A stretch of 30,081 nt of DNA from Candidatus Marinamargulisbacteria bacterium SCGC AAA071-K20. GTDB lineage: Bacteria > Margulisbacteria > Marinamargulisbacteria > GCA-2716485 > AAA071-K20. The notes beneath the pieces are model-generated. The model was not told the origin of the DNA. It worked only from the letters and a program-made list of their open reading frames with translations, and did no database searches. The stretch spans positions 1 through 30,081 of the forward strand of contig QFBU01000009.1 of assembly GCA_003265975.1 (NCBI GenBank), given 5' to 3'. Below, one piece after another: positions 1 to 7,848 of the stretch. The translations under genes were made by a program, and so were the position numbers. Numbering within the stretch: the first letter of the stretch is position 1; every line of letters starts with the position of its first letter.

Positions 1-565
1 TATTGTTGCTTGAGTAAACAGTTTGAGTACGTTTTTCGTTGTAATAAACGCTTTCTTCGCTTTTTGTATCAGTTACTGTTTCTTTGGTTCTCGCATTTTG
101 CTTTGTACTATTTCTAGACTTTTTGCTTTTCTTTTTGGTGAATTTTGGAAATCCAGGCATAGACTTTACCATTTTTTTTTGTTGCATTTCTTTTGCAAGT
201 CCTAGCAGGCGTCCTTTATTTTTGATGTATAACTTTTTAAGAGAAGGGTCTTTACTCGTAATTTCTTTATTAGTAGACCGACGTTGTTTCGTTTGTCCGG
301 TTATTTTTAATGGTTCTAATTGAGCAAGTTCTTCAACCGATTCACTTTGGTTGAGTACTGCACTCACTGTGAGATGATATGATTTTGAACCAATTAATTG
401 GTCTAACATATTAGTTAAGTTGTAATTCATTAATTTAGTACGTGCGATGGTACTTGCTATCTCAGAACTTTCATTTCCTTTCTGTGTTCCTATACAAGAA
501 GGTAAAAGCAGGGCTGTCGCCATTAATGTTAGTATCAGTATTATTTTTTGTGTTTTGCTGTTCAT
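1..565 (-). CDS. Putative lipoprotein, partial (FliF RBM3-like segment)
   Basis: This reading frame opens at an ATG at 565 and runs without a stop off the left edge, giving at least 188 residues. AAGGAA lies 8 nt before the ATG. The N-terminus is a lipoprotein signal: MNSKTQK, a hydrophobic stretch, then LLLPSC, with Cys near residue 24 as the likely lipidated residue. The next segment (ARTKLMNYNLTNMLDQLIG, then YHLTVSAVLN) resembles the start of the third ring-building motif of FliF-type proteins. It is followed by a Lys-rich linker, a MPGFP motif and NEKRTQTVYSS, in the order seen in FliF (GVPG, then a YEV..T strand). The first two FliF domains and the N-terminal transmembrane helix are absent, so it is not FliF itself. 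The FliF resemblance is a by-eye inference; the lipoprotein call is firmer. The plus-strand frames over this region are antisense shadows. Confidence 0.6.
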   Translation of the reverse strand, partial: MNSKTQKIILILTLMATALLLPSCIGTQKGNESSEIASTIARTKLMNYNLTNMLDQLIGSKSYHLTVSAVLNQSESVEELAQLEPLKITGQTKQRRSTNKEITSKDPSLKKLYIKNKGRLLGLAKEMQQKKMVKSMPGFPKFTKKKSKKSRNSTKQNARTKETVTDTKSEESVYYNEKRTQTVYSSNN

Positions 566-754
566 ACTGTTTATTCCTTTTGTTATGATCCTCGTTTAGT
601 GTAATGCCCTGCAAACCCTGACCAAAACATCTAATCTTATTGATATGTTAAGCCTGTCCCCGAACAAATATTTGTACAGATTTCTTTGAGAAGGGTAGTC
701 GAGGTGGTGTAGTTTCACTAGTGTCCGGTAAAACTCCAAAAACTTCAGCATAAA

Positions 755-1290
755 ATAGGCATAAAAAAAACACGCCTGATTCTGACTATATATTGCATGT
801 TAATGGGTGGACCTATTTAGATGGGACTGTAAGTGTTGGGGGCAAATTGGAACCTGATACTGACGGCTCAGTAGATTTAGGACACTCTTCAACAAGATGG
901 AATAATGTTTATGTCAATACGATTGATGAACTTTCTGACAGACGTTTTAAAAAGAATATTTAGCCGTTAACGTATAGTATTGAGACATTAATGAAATTAA
1001 GACCGGTATCGTATTTATGGAAAAAGAAGCCACAAGAAGGTATTCAGCTAGGTTTGATTGCCCAAGAAGTATATGAAGTGGTTCCGGAGATTGTAAATGT
1101 AAGTAATGAAGAAGGTGGTTCTTGGGGAATGAACTATATGGGCTTTATCCCAATTCTAATCAAATCTGCCCAAGACCAACAAGTTCTAATTGCTAAACAA
1201 GACCAGTCAATTGAAGCGCTTATGGATATGTTAGAAAAGCTTGAAAAAGACGTTAACCAAGTCCAAGAAGAAAATAACCGTTTAAGGTAA
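755..1290 (+). pseudogene. Decayed tail-fibre-type protein with S74 intramolecular chaperone domain
   Basis: The frame reads DSDYILHVNG, a short glycine/aspartate-rich stretch, SVDLGHSSTRWNNVYV and LSDRRFKKNI, then hits TAG at 961. It resumes in the same frame as PLTYSIETLMKLRPVSYLW and IQLGLIAQEVYEVVPEIV and ends in a coiled coil (SIEALMDMLEKLEKDVNQV) with TAA at 1288. The phrase SDRRxKKNIxPL...LRPVSYxWK...GLIAQEV is the signature of the Peptidase_S74 chaperone domain, which ends phage tail spikes and many bacterial surface proteins. The TAG stands where the family has Glu, so a GAG to TAG change is likely. Upstream, the frame breaks at an A8 run (763-770): KIGI is readable in another frame and TAA lies at 751. 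No start codon or secretion signal is left. I read it as a relic of a larger surface protein, with two independent lesions. Confidence 0.75.
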
Positions 1291-1336
1291 CCTGGTCAGC
1301 GTTTAGAGATTCAATTTTTAGAGTGTAAATTTATCA

Positions 1337-2146
1337 CTATTTATTAGCTTTGTTAGCAGAAATATTGAGAAGTTTAGCTACAACTTTAGTTTGTTTCATA
1401 GAAAGTCTTGCCTCTTTTAAGGCTTCTATTGTTTTGTTTTCATAGTCTAGCTTTAATGCTTTAAGGTTAAATGTCACAATTACAACCCATTCCCCTTTAA
1501 TTTCACTGTCTTTTATACTGCTTTTAAACTCATCAATTGACCCTGTAAAAACAGTTTCAAATTTTTTGCTAAGCTCTTTTCCTAAACATATTTCTTTTAC
1601 TGGGTAATGTATGTCGAGTGTTTTTAATGTGGCGTTTAATCGTTTTGCAGACTCAAAAAATACAATTGGGAATTCAATACATTTATTAAATGCCCTTATT
1701 TTGTCATTTTCCTTTTTGGGTAAAAATCCTAAGAATGTAAACTGATTACACAATATTCCAGACACACTAATTAAAGTGGTAATAGCTGAAGGGCCTGGTA
1801 ATGGAACTATTGGAAAACTTTCTTTATGTAGTTGAGTAAGTAAGTGTGCTCCAGGGTCAGCTATATTAGGTGTTCCAGCGTCGCTTACTAATGCTAAATT
1901 CAACCCTTCAAGTAGGTTTTTCTTAATACCATTAACTTGTTTGTCTTCAGTATACTTTTGAAGTGAATAAACTGGTTTTGAAATGTCATAATGTTGAAGT
2001 AGTCTTTTTGTAACCCTAGTGTCTTCTGCATAAATAATATCAACGGTTTTGAGAGTATCTATAAGTCTAAATGAGGCGTCTGAAAGATTGCCAATTGGAG
2101 TGGCACAAACGTAAAGTGTTCCTAGCTGGCTGTGGTTCGTGCTAAT
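1337..2146 (-). CDS. rsmI: 16S rRNA 2'-O-ribose C1402 methyltransferase RsmI
   Basis: RsmI methylates the 2'-OH of C1402 in the decoding centre of 16S rRNA using SAM. The frame shows the family in order: GTLYVCATPIGNLSDASFR at the N-terminus, IIYAEDTRVTKRLL, LNLALVSDAGTPNIADPG, VPLPGPSAITTLISVSG, FTFLGFLPKK, VFFESAKRL, ICLGKELSKKFE, GEWVVIV and a C-terminal QTKVVAKLLNISANKA segment. The length, 269 residues, is normal. No ATG, GTG or TTG lies between the upstream in-frame TGA and the conserved GTLYV. The first plausible start is ATT at 2146, preceded by AAGGTGAG five bases away. Starting at the first canonical codon (TTG, 1903) would delete the SAM-binding N-terminus. The gene overlaps the end of the bactofilin gene, which suggests translational coupling. 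Function is clear; the ATT start is inferred. Confidence 0.9.
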   Translation of the reverse strand: MSTNHSQLGTLYVCATPIGNLSDASFRLIDTLKTVDIIYAEDTRVTKRLLQHYDISKPVYSLQKYTEDKQVNGIKKNLLEGLNLALVSDAGTPNIADPGAHLLTQLHKESFPIVPLPGPSAITTLISVSGILCNQFTFLGFLPKKENDKIRAFNKCIEFPIVFFESAKRLNATLKTLDIHYPVKEICLGKELSKKFETVFTGSIDEFKSSIKDSEIKGEWVVIVTFNLKALKLDYENKTIEALKEARLSMKQTKVVAKLLNISANKANK

Positions 2147-2520
2147 TCTAGCTCACCTTCGTAAATGTTTTTGGCTGAGATGATGTCCATATTTACTTTT
2201 CCTTTGTAAATGCCACCTTCTTCAATCATTAACTGGTCTCCAGAAATATTTCCGTAAACTTTACCTGTTTTGCAAATCTGTAATCCTTTAATGGCTTCAA
2301 TGTTTCCAACCACTTCTCCAGAAACAATTACCGTTTTACCAATGATGTTTGCTTTGATTTGGCTTTTCTCACCAATATGAACTTCGCCCTGAGAGTTTAT
2401 TTCGCCTTCTACGGTGCCTTCTATACGAATGGATCGTTGGGTATGAATAATACCCTTGATTGTTGTTTCTTCACCAATTACGGTGCTTACTAGTGAACTG
2501 TTGAATTTACCTTTAGCCAT
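2122..2520 (-). CDS. Bactofilin (polymer-forming cytoskeletal protein)
   Basis: This is a 132-residue protein of the bactofilin family, which forms non-polar, nucleotide-independent filaments from a right-handed beta-helix. The centre is a repeat of short strands rich in G, V and I: STVIGEETTIKGII, RIEGTVEGEI, VHIGEKSQIKANIIG, TVIVSGEVVGNI, LQICKTGKVYGNISG, LMIEEGGIYKGKV. Such strands stack into the helix core. There is no membrane segment; the short N-terminal tail (MAKGKFNSS) may carry a membrane-targeting sequence. It lies just downstream of an M23 peptidase (13-nt gap) and overlaps rsmI. Bactofilin next to an M23 endopeptidase is a known pairing (for example CcmA with Csd peptidases in Helicobacter) that localises peptidoglycan remodelling and sets cell shape. 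Confidence 0.92.
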   Translation of the reverse strand: MAKGKFNSSLVSTVIGEETTIKGIIHTQRSIRIEGTVEGEINSQGEVHIGEKSQIKANIIGKTVIVSGEVVGNIEAIKGLQICKTGKVYGNISGDQLMIEEGGIYKGKVNMDIISAKNIYEGELELARTTAS

Positions 2521-2532
2521 AGTTACGACAAT

Positions 2533-3495
2533 CTACCATATTCGACTGCTGGCTGTAAACATATCTAGGTTCAAGTAGGGAAGCGGATTAATAGACTGCC
2601 GCCATTTTCTAATTTCATAATGGAGATGAGGCCCCGTAGAAAGCCCAGTGGTTCCTACTTGTGCAATTATTTGTCCTTTTTTTACCAATTGCTTACGTTT
2701 TACTAAGAGCTGAGAGCAATGCGCATAAATAGTCCTATACCCAAAGTTATGGTCAATCACAACTACATACCCAAATGTACCTGACCACCCTGCATATTCA
2801 ATAATACCATCTGCTCCTGTCTGAATAGGGGCGCCAATCCACGAAGCGATGTCGATGCCTTTGTGAAACTTACGTCGTTTCGATATAGGGTGTTTTCTCC
2901 ATCCATATTTAGAAAGAATTCGTCCATATAATGGTCGTATAGAAGGGGTGGATGCAAACCTTGCTTTATATTGATGAGCTTTATCTAAAATAAGTGTGTA
3001 GTTAGTTTTTGTTTTTAATATTTCCTTTTTTAAAAAGTCTAATTTTGCTTTAACTAGCTCATCTTGATCCAGTTTCTGGGCTTTAACTTTCTTATAGTTT
3101 GTAGCGAATACCTTTGCAGGTTTTTTTGAACGTCGTTTACTTCGTCGTTTTCTTTTCTTTTTTGTGCTGGTATCTCCCAATAAAAGCCTGAGTTCTTCTT
3201 CTCTTTCAATTATATTTTGGAGATGATTTTGTAGGTCATCTAGAGTTGAGTCTAGTTTTTTTATTTTTTCGTTTTGTTCTTGCGTTTCTATTTTGAGCTT
3301 TTTAAACTCAGATTTTGTATGGTTATTGTCATATCCTATATAGAAGAGTCCTGAAATTACGATAATAAAGAGGGCAAAAATAGAGAGGATACTTTTAAAA
3401 ATAGTTTTATTGATACGAAAGGTGTAGCTCTTACTTCCACTTGGCGGAATAATAACAAATGAAAAATATTGGGTACTGTCTTTTGATTGCAACAT
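2533..3495 (-). CDS. Membrane-anchored M23 family peptidoglycan endopeptidase
   Basis: This 320-residue bitopic protein has a short cytoplasmic N-terminus, one transmembrane helix (about residues 33-55), a coiled coil (about 60-105), an unusually basic run of Lys/Arg (about 111-128) and a C-terminal LytM/M23 domain (about 190-305). The zinc-binding signatures are intact: FHKGIDIA supplies His and Asp, and GPHLHYE supplies the HxH. The catalytic YAH is also present. M23 enzymes cut peptide cross-links of peptidoglycan. AGGAAG precedes the ATG by 7 nt. The adjacent bactofilin likely recruits it, making this a cell-shape module. The active-site residues suggest a working enzyme rather than a degenerate LytM regulator. 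Confidence 0.9.
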   Translation of the reverse strand: MLQSKDSTQYFSFVIIPPSGSKSYTFRINKTIFKSILSIFALFIIVISGLFYIGYDNNHTKSEFKKLKIETQEQNEKIKKLDSTLDDLQNHLQNIIEREEELRLLLGDTSTKKKRKRRSKRRSKKPAKVFATNYKKVKAQKLDQDELVKAKLDFLKKEILKTKTNYTLILDKAHQYKARFASTPSIRPLYGRILSKYGWRKHPISKRRKFHKGIDIASWIGAPIQTGADGIIEYAGWSGTFGYVVVIDHNFGYRTIYAHCSQLLVKRKQLVKKGQIIAQVGTTGLSTGPHLHYEIRKWRQSINPLPYLNLDMFTASSRIW

Positions 3496-3507
3496 AATTA
3501 TTCTTCC

Positions 3508-3584
3508 TGGTCGGGGTGACTGGATTTGAACCAGCGACCACTAATCCCCCAGACTAGTGCGCTACCGGGCTGCGCCACACCCCG
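3508..3584 (-). tRNA. tRNA-Pro (anticodon GGG), CCA encoded
   Basis: The minus strand folds as a complete cloverleaf: acceptor CGGGGTG/CACCCCG, D arm, anticodon stem CTAGT/ATTAG around the loop CTGGGGG (anticodon GGG, proline), and T arm CTGG-TTCAAAT-CCAG. The discriminator A (3511) is followed by an encoded CCA (3510-3508). C1-G72 is typical of bacterial tRNA-Pro. It sits between ftsH and the M23 gene on the same strand. Confidence 0.96.
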
Positions 3585-3593
3585 ACTGGTAAT

Positions 3594-3622
3594 ATCATAT
3601 CAAGTTCCAGACTATGTTTAAA
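3594..3622 (-). promoter_or_regulatory. Promoter for tRNA-Pro
   Basis: On the minus strand, TTTAAA (3622-3617) is 17 nt from TATGAT (3599-3594), which is also an extended -10 (TGA before it). Transcription would start a few bases before the tRNA 5' end at 3584. The position and spacing fit a sigma70-type promoter. Confidence 0.6.
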
Positions 3623-3680
3623 TAGGCGTATGTTTGGGATGTAGTAAACAATTAAATGATTTATTTGATTCAGTTAGATA

Positions 3681-5540
3681 TTAAGCTGTAGTAACTACTT
3701 CTTTTCCAAATAATTTAGAAAATTCAGGACCGTCTAGTACTTCTTTTTCAATTAATAATTTTGAAAGAGAAATTAGCTTTTTCTTGTGTTTTACAAGGAT
3801 AGTTTTTGCATCTTTATAACAGGTTTCAATAAGCTCTCTAATTTCAGTATCAATGTCGTGAGCGGTTTCTTCTGAATAATCTTTAGACTGATCGGAGTAG
3901 CTTTTACCTAAAAATACTTGTGAGCTTGTGTTTCCGTATTTTCGAGCACCTAATTTTTTACTCATCCCATATTGGCAAACATAACTTCGAGCTAGATTAG
4001 TGGCTCGTTCAATGTCATTTGAGGCACCGGATGTTATTTCGTTGAAGATAAGGTCTTCAGCAATTCGCCCGCCCATTAATACTTTGATTTGGTTTTCAAT
4101 TTCTAATTTACTCATTAAATGTTTGTCGCTTACAGGCAGTTGCAGCGTGTAGCCAAGTGCTTGTCCACGTGGAAGAATACTGATTTTATGAACAGGGTCA
4201 GAGCCAGGTAATGCAATGGCCACTATAGCGTGTCCAAGCTCGTGGTATGCAACAATTTCTTTTTCTTTTGTCTCAATGATTTTAGACTTACGTTCAGGTC
4301 CGGCAATAACCCGATCAGTGGCTTCTTCAAGTTCAGTCATGCTTATTTCTTTATTGTTTTTTCTGGCAGACAAAAGCGCACCTTCATTAATAAGATTGGC
4401 AAGATCTGCTCCGGTAAAACCTGGCGTTCTTTTTGCTATGATTTCTAAGTTGATGTCTTTTCCTAGTTTTTTGCCTTTAGCATGAATTTTTAAAATACTT
4501 AGTCTTCCACCTACGTCTGGTTTGTCTACCACAATTTGACGATCAAAACGGCCAGGTCTAAGTAATGCAGGATCCAAAATATCAGGTCTATTAGTAGCGG
4601 CTATAACTATCACTGTTTCAGTTGGGCTAAACCCGTCCATTTCTACTAGTAGTTGATTAAGTGTTTGTTCTCGTTCATCGTGTCCACCACCAAGTCCGGA
4701 GCCTCTGTGCCTTCCAACCGCGTCAATTTCATCAACAAAGATAATGCTAGGGGCACTTTTTTTAGCTTGTGCAAATAAGTCTCTCACTCTAGAGGCACCC
4801 ACGCCTACAAACATTTCTACAAATTCTGACCCAGATAAACTGAAAAATGGAACATCTGCTTCTCCAGCAATTGCTTTTGCAAGTAGCGTTTTCCCGGTCC
4901 CTGGAGGTCCCATAAGCAATGCTCCTTTAGGAATTTTTGCTCCAATGTCTTTATATTTTTTAGGATGTTTTAAAAACTCAACAATTTCTTCAAGCTCTTC
5001 AATGGCTTCGTCTACTCCCGCTACATCTTTAAATGTCTTAATCTCTTTTTGGTCTTTCTTTTGCCAAGCGGCTGATTTATTTTTCCCAAAAGACATGGCT
5101 TGGCTGTTCATTCCTTGTGCTTGTCTAAAAATAAAAAACCATAAAAGTCCAATAAAAATAAATGGGAGTAACGCTTGTATAAAGATACTCCAAACCCAAC
5201 CAGAGTCGGTTGGATTTACTTTGATAGCAACGCCTTGTTTTCTAAGTTCAGGAACTAATTCAGGGTAGTTAATATAATAGGTTTTAAATTCTGTTCCAGA
5301 TTTTGTAGCGCCCGTTATGGTTTGGTCTGATCGGCGGATTGAAAGTTCAGTGATATTTCCTTTTTCAACTTCACTCATAAATTCAGAGAATTGCATTTGA
5401 GTTTGACCTTGAGGTCCTTGGACGTATGTAGTCACAATCGACAAGGCCATTAGTGCAATTAAAAAATACCAAATGACAGTTCGCCAGTCTTTTTTATTTC
5501 CGTTTGCTTTGTTTTTTGCTGCTTTTTTTTTCTTTGCCAT
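3681..5540 (-). CDS. ftsH: ATP-dependent membrane zinc metalloprotease FtsH
   Basis: FtsH is a hexameric inner-membrane AAA+ protease that extracts and degrades membrane and short-lived cytosolic proteins. The 619-residue protein has a Lys-rich cytoplasmic start, a first transmembrane helix (about 20-40), a periplasmic domain, and a second helix (about 115-137). The AAA+ module follows, with Walker A GPPGTGKT near 210, Walker B IIFVDEIDAVGRHR, the pore motif FVEMFVGVGASRVR and the second region of homology ATNRPDILDPALLRPGRFDR. The M41 protease domain has HELGH near 432 and the third zinc-ligand region TSGASNDIERAT. Everything needed for activity is present and the length is typical. No clear Shine-Dalgarno is seen; TGATACAAT, an extended -10 (box 5557-5552), lies 11 nt before the ATG. 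Confidence 0.97.
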   Translation of the reverse strand: MAKKKKAAKNKANGNKKDWRTVIWYFLIALMALSIVTTYVQGPQGQTQMQFSEFMSEVEKGNITELSIRRSDQTITGATKSGTEFKTYYINYPELVPELRKQGVAIKVNPTDSGWVWSIFIQALLPFIFIGLLWFFIFRQAQGMNSQAMSFGKNKSAAWQKKDQKEIKTFKDVAGVDEAIEELEEIVEFLKHPKKYKDIGAKIPKGALLMGPPGTGKTLLAKAIAGEADVPFFSLSGSEFVEMFVGVGASRVRDLFAQAKKSAPSIIFVDEIDAVGRHRGSGLGGGHDEREQTLNQLLVEMDGFSPTETVIVIAATNRPDILDPALLRPGRFDRQIVVDKPDVGGRLSILKIHAKGKKLGKDINLEIIAKRTPGFTGADLANLINEGALLSARKNNKEISMTELEEATDRVIAGPERKSKIIETKEKEIVAYHELGHAIVAIALPGSDPVHKISILPRGQALGYTLQLPVSDKHLMSKLEIENQIKVLMGGRIAEDLIFNEITSGASNDIERATNLARSYVCQYGMSKKLGARKYGNTSSQVFLGKSYSDQSKDYSEETAHDIDTEIRELIETCYKDAKTILVKHKKKLISLSKLLIEKEVLDGPEFSKLFGKEVVTTA

Positions 5541-5576
5541 AATAGTTCTTTATTGTATCAGTTTTACAAAAAATAT

Positions 5577-6107
5577 TTAAGATGAAATAGTTATTTGGTC
5601 TGTGCCGTTTACTTCGAGAAGTTCGACAGACATGGTTTCTTCAATGTTACTTTCAATTATTTCACCTACATAATTTGCGTAGATCGGGAATTTTCGATTG
5701 TTTCTGTCAATCAGTGTTGCTAATTTAATATCTTTTGGAGAATCGAAATCTGAAAGCGCATTTAATGCGGCCTTTGCTTTTAACCCTGTAGTTAGAATTT
5801 CTTGGATTAATACAACATGTTTATTTTTTAATGAGAAGGGGATATCGGTTTGATGTAAATCAATGAATGGACCCTTTAATTGGTCAGGGTTCAAAAAAAT
5901 TGTAATGTCTAGCTGACCAGTCATAATGTCAATCTCGTGATTTTTTTTAATTTGATGCGCGATACGTTCAGCAATCACAGGGCCCAGCGGGAGAACACCG
6001 ATAAGTACGAGTTGGTTGTGGTCGTTGCAGTCTACGTATATTTCTTCAGAAAGCTTAGACACATAATTGCTTATTACACTTTCGTTAATTACTGTATCCG
6101 TGGTCAA
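5577..6107 (-). CDS. PyrR-like phosphoribosyltransferase-fold protein with altered PRPP site
   Basis: The order of motifs matches PyrR, the pyrimidine attenuation regulator/uracil phosphoribosyltransferase: VLIGVLPLGPVIAERIAHQI, GQLDITIF, TDIPFSLKNKHVVLI, ATLIDRNNRKFPIYANYVGE and VELLEVNG. Two catalytic elements differ. The PRPP-binding core, normally VDDVLYTGRT, reads IQEILTTGLK, so both Asp are lost. The first loop, usually (T)RG, reads PLG. Enzymatic activity is therefore doubtful, while RNA binding may survive. I chose TTG at 6107 because it begins just before the family N-terminus (MTTDTVINES), lies one base after the hisB stop and has AGGGAG 9 nt upstream. An ATG at 6173 in the same frame would overlap hisB and add 22 unrelated residues. 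The length (176) is close to PyrR (about 180). No pyr genes are in view. Confidence 0.72.
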   Translation of the reverse strand: MTTDTVINESVISNYVSKLSEEIYVDCNDHNQLVLIGVLPLGPVIAERIAHQIKKNHEIDIMTGQLDITIFLNPDQLKGPFIDLHQTDIPFSLKNKHVVLIQEILTTGLKAKAALNALSDFDSPKDIKLATLIDRNNRKFPIYANYVGEIIESNIEETMSVELLEVNGTDQITISS

Positions 6108-6108
6108 T

Positions 6109-6699
6109 CTATAACACTCCCTTAGTAGAGGGCACACCTGTTTTCCGTGGGTCAAGTTGTGTAGCCCTGTCAAGTATTATACCAAATCCTTTAAAACATG
6201 CTTCAATCTTATGATGTAAGTTTTCGCCAGTAGGTACGCCAATGTGTAATGCAATACGAGCGTTGTTTACAAAGGCCTGAAAAAACTCAAGAACTAATTC
6301 GCTATCAAATTTTCCAATAGCCCCTTGAGGTAGTCTTGGATTAAATATTAGAGAAGGCCGATTGCAAATATCAATGGCGATGTTCGCAATCGACTCATCC
6401 ATCGGAATTTGTCCTGACGCATATCTGTTAATTTTCTCTCCGTCTGCTAAGGCCTCTTTAAAGGCTTGTCCTAAACAAATCCCTACATCTTCTACACTGT
6501 GATGAAAATCTATTTCTAAATCGCCATCTACTTTAAGGTCTAGATCAAATAAACCATGACGAGTAAAAAGATCAAGCATATGATCAAAAAATGGCATTCC
6601 AGTGTCTAACTTTACTTGCCCTGTACCATCAATATTAAACTCAAGTTTAATTTTAGTTTCGTTTGTATTTCTTTCTATTGTTGCCTTTCTAGTACTCAT
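6109..6699 (-). CDS. hisB: Imidazoleglycerol-phosphate dehydratase
   Basis: HisB removes water from imidazole-glycerol phosphate to give imidazole-acetol phosphate in histidine synthesis, using two Mn ions. The 196-residue single-domain form is complete: RNTNETKIKLEFNIDGTG, PFFDHMLDLFTRHG, IDFHHSVEDVGICLGQAF, DESIANIAIDICNRP, ENLHHKIEACFKGFG and the C-terminal GVPSTKGVL. Both HHxxE/HHxxED metal-binding motifs are intact. The usual second Asp of DDHH is Phe here (DFHH), a mild variation. A strong AAGGAGA stands 4 nt before the ATG. No other his gene is adjacent, so it is an isolated pathway gene between ruvB and pyrR. Confidence 0.95.
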   Translation of the reverse strand: MSTRKATIERNTNETKIKLEFNIDGTGQVKLDTGMPFFDHMLDLFTRHGLFDLDLKVDGDLEIDFHHSVEDVGICLGQAFKEALADGEKINRYASGQIPMDESIANIAIDICNRPSLIFNPRLPQGAIGKFDSELVLEFFQAFVNNARIALHIGVPTGENLHHKIEACFKGFGIILDRATQLDPRKTGVPSTKGVL

Positions 6700-6712
6700 C
6701 TTGTCTCCTTAA

Positions 6713-7741
6713 TTAAAATAATGACTTTTGTCGTTGGTTTGCCGCTGGTATGGGCATCTTTAAATGATTATAAGCTAATTTTGTAATTAATCGACCTCGA
6801 CTTGTTCTGTCCAAAAATCCAAGTTGTAATAAATAGGGTTCTACAACATCTTGAAGTGAATCTGATTCTTCAGACAAACTAGCGGCTATTGTGTCTACAC
6901 CAACAGGTCCACCGCCGAACTTTTCAGCAATTGCTTTTAAGTATTTATAATCGAGACTATCTAGTCCTTTATCGTCGACACCAAGCCCAGTAAGCGCTTT
7001 TTGAATGATATCTGAATTGATGAGGCCTTCATTTTTTACTTGAGCCCAATCTCTAATCCGTTTGAGAAGTCTGTTTGCAATTCTTGGTGTACCTCTAGAT
7101 CGTCTAGATACTTCAAGTGAACAAGCTTCAGACATATCGGTGTCTAATAAGTTTGCTGATCGGCGAATAATAAAGGCCAGTTCTTCAGGGGTGTAAAATT
7201 CAAGTCGTTCGATAATACCAAATCGATCTCTAAGTGGCGCTGTTAATAAGCCTATTCGTGTTGTTGCACCTATTAAAGTAAAGTTTGGGACATCAATTCT
7301 AATGGACCTTGCAGAAGGACCTTTTCCAATGACAATATCTAATTCAAAGTCTTCCATTGCGGGGTAGAGAACTTCTTCAACGGCACGATTTAGCCTGTGA
7401 ATTTCGTCGATGAATAATACATCGCCTTCTTCAAGATTGGTTAAAATTGTAGCTAGATCGCCTGGGCGATCAATGGCCGGGCCGGATGTCGTTTTTATAT
7501 TAACGTTCATTTCTGCAGAAATAATATTGGCTAAGGATGTTTTCCCAAGTCCTGGAGGGCCATACAGTAGAATGTGCTCTACGTTTTCGCCACGCTTTTT
7601 TGCTGCATCTAGATAAATATTTAAGTTTCTTTTGATGCTTTCTTGTCCCACAAATTCCTCAAGGAACTTTGGACGTAAACTGGTTTGTTTATAGTCTTCT
7701 TCATGAACTTCGGCGTCAATTACACGATCTTCTTCGGTCAT
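6713..7741 (-). CDS. ruvB: Holliday junction branch migration helicase subunit RuvB
   Basis: RuvB is the hexameric AAA+ motor that drives Holliday junction migration with RuvA. The 342-residue protein contains LRPKFLEEFVGQ, Walker A GPPGLGKT near residue 65, Walker B VLFIDEIHRLNR, sensor 1 TLIGATTRIG, the Arg-finger region APLRDRFGI, the sensor 2 region RGTPRIANRLLKRIRDWAQ and the C-terminal winged helix ending in the conserved LGFLDRTSRGRL. The length is typical. No Shine-Dalgarno is visible; an extended -10, TGCTATAAT, ends 10 nt before the ATG, which would leave a leader of about three bases. Confidence 0.97.
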   Translation of the reverse strand: MTEEDRVIDAEVHEEDYKQTSLRPKFLEEFVGQESIKRNLNIYLDAAKKRGENVEHILLYGPPGLGKTSLANIISAEMNVNIKTTSGPAIDRPGDLATILTNLEEGDVLFIDEIHRLNRAVEEVLYPAMEDFELDIVIGKGPSARSIRIDVPNFTLIGATTRIGLLTAPLRDRFGIIERLEFYTPEELAFIIRRSANLLDTDMSEACSLEVSRRSRGTPRIANRLLKRIRDWAQVKNEGLINSDIIQKALTGLGVDDKGLDSLDYKYLKAIAEKFGGGPVGVDTIAASLSEESDSLQDVVEPYLLQLGFLDRTSRGRLITKLAYNHLKMPIPAANQRQKSLF

Positions 7742-7751
7742 AGTAAGTTTG

Positions 7752-7757
7752 ATTATA
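7752..7757 (-). promoter_or_regulatory. Extended -10 box of ruvB (near-leaderless start)
   Basis: The minus strand reads TGCTATAAT with TATAAT at 7757-7752 and the ruvB ATG starting at 7741. With a start site about 7 nt after the box, the 5' leader would be about 3 nt. No convincing -35 is seen; the TGC extension can compensate. Confidence 0.55.
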
Positions 7758-7848
7758 GCATAGCTAGGCAGAAACTTTGTACAGTGGCTGCCCTTGAAAG
7801 AATGGGGTTTTCTATGTAAAGTGTCTAGCTTAGCTTTTGCCTAAATGA

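Noticed and set aside
23..323. Hydrophobic plus-strand open frames
   Set aside because: They are antisense to a continuous minus-strand lipoprotein frame with ribosome site and lipobox; their Phe/Leu content comes from reading A-rich coding DNA backwards.
4216..5268. Plus-strand frames of 72-174 codons
   Set aside because: They lie wholly within ftsH on the other strand and show no family motifs.
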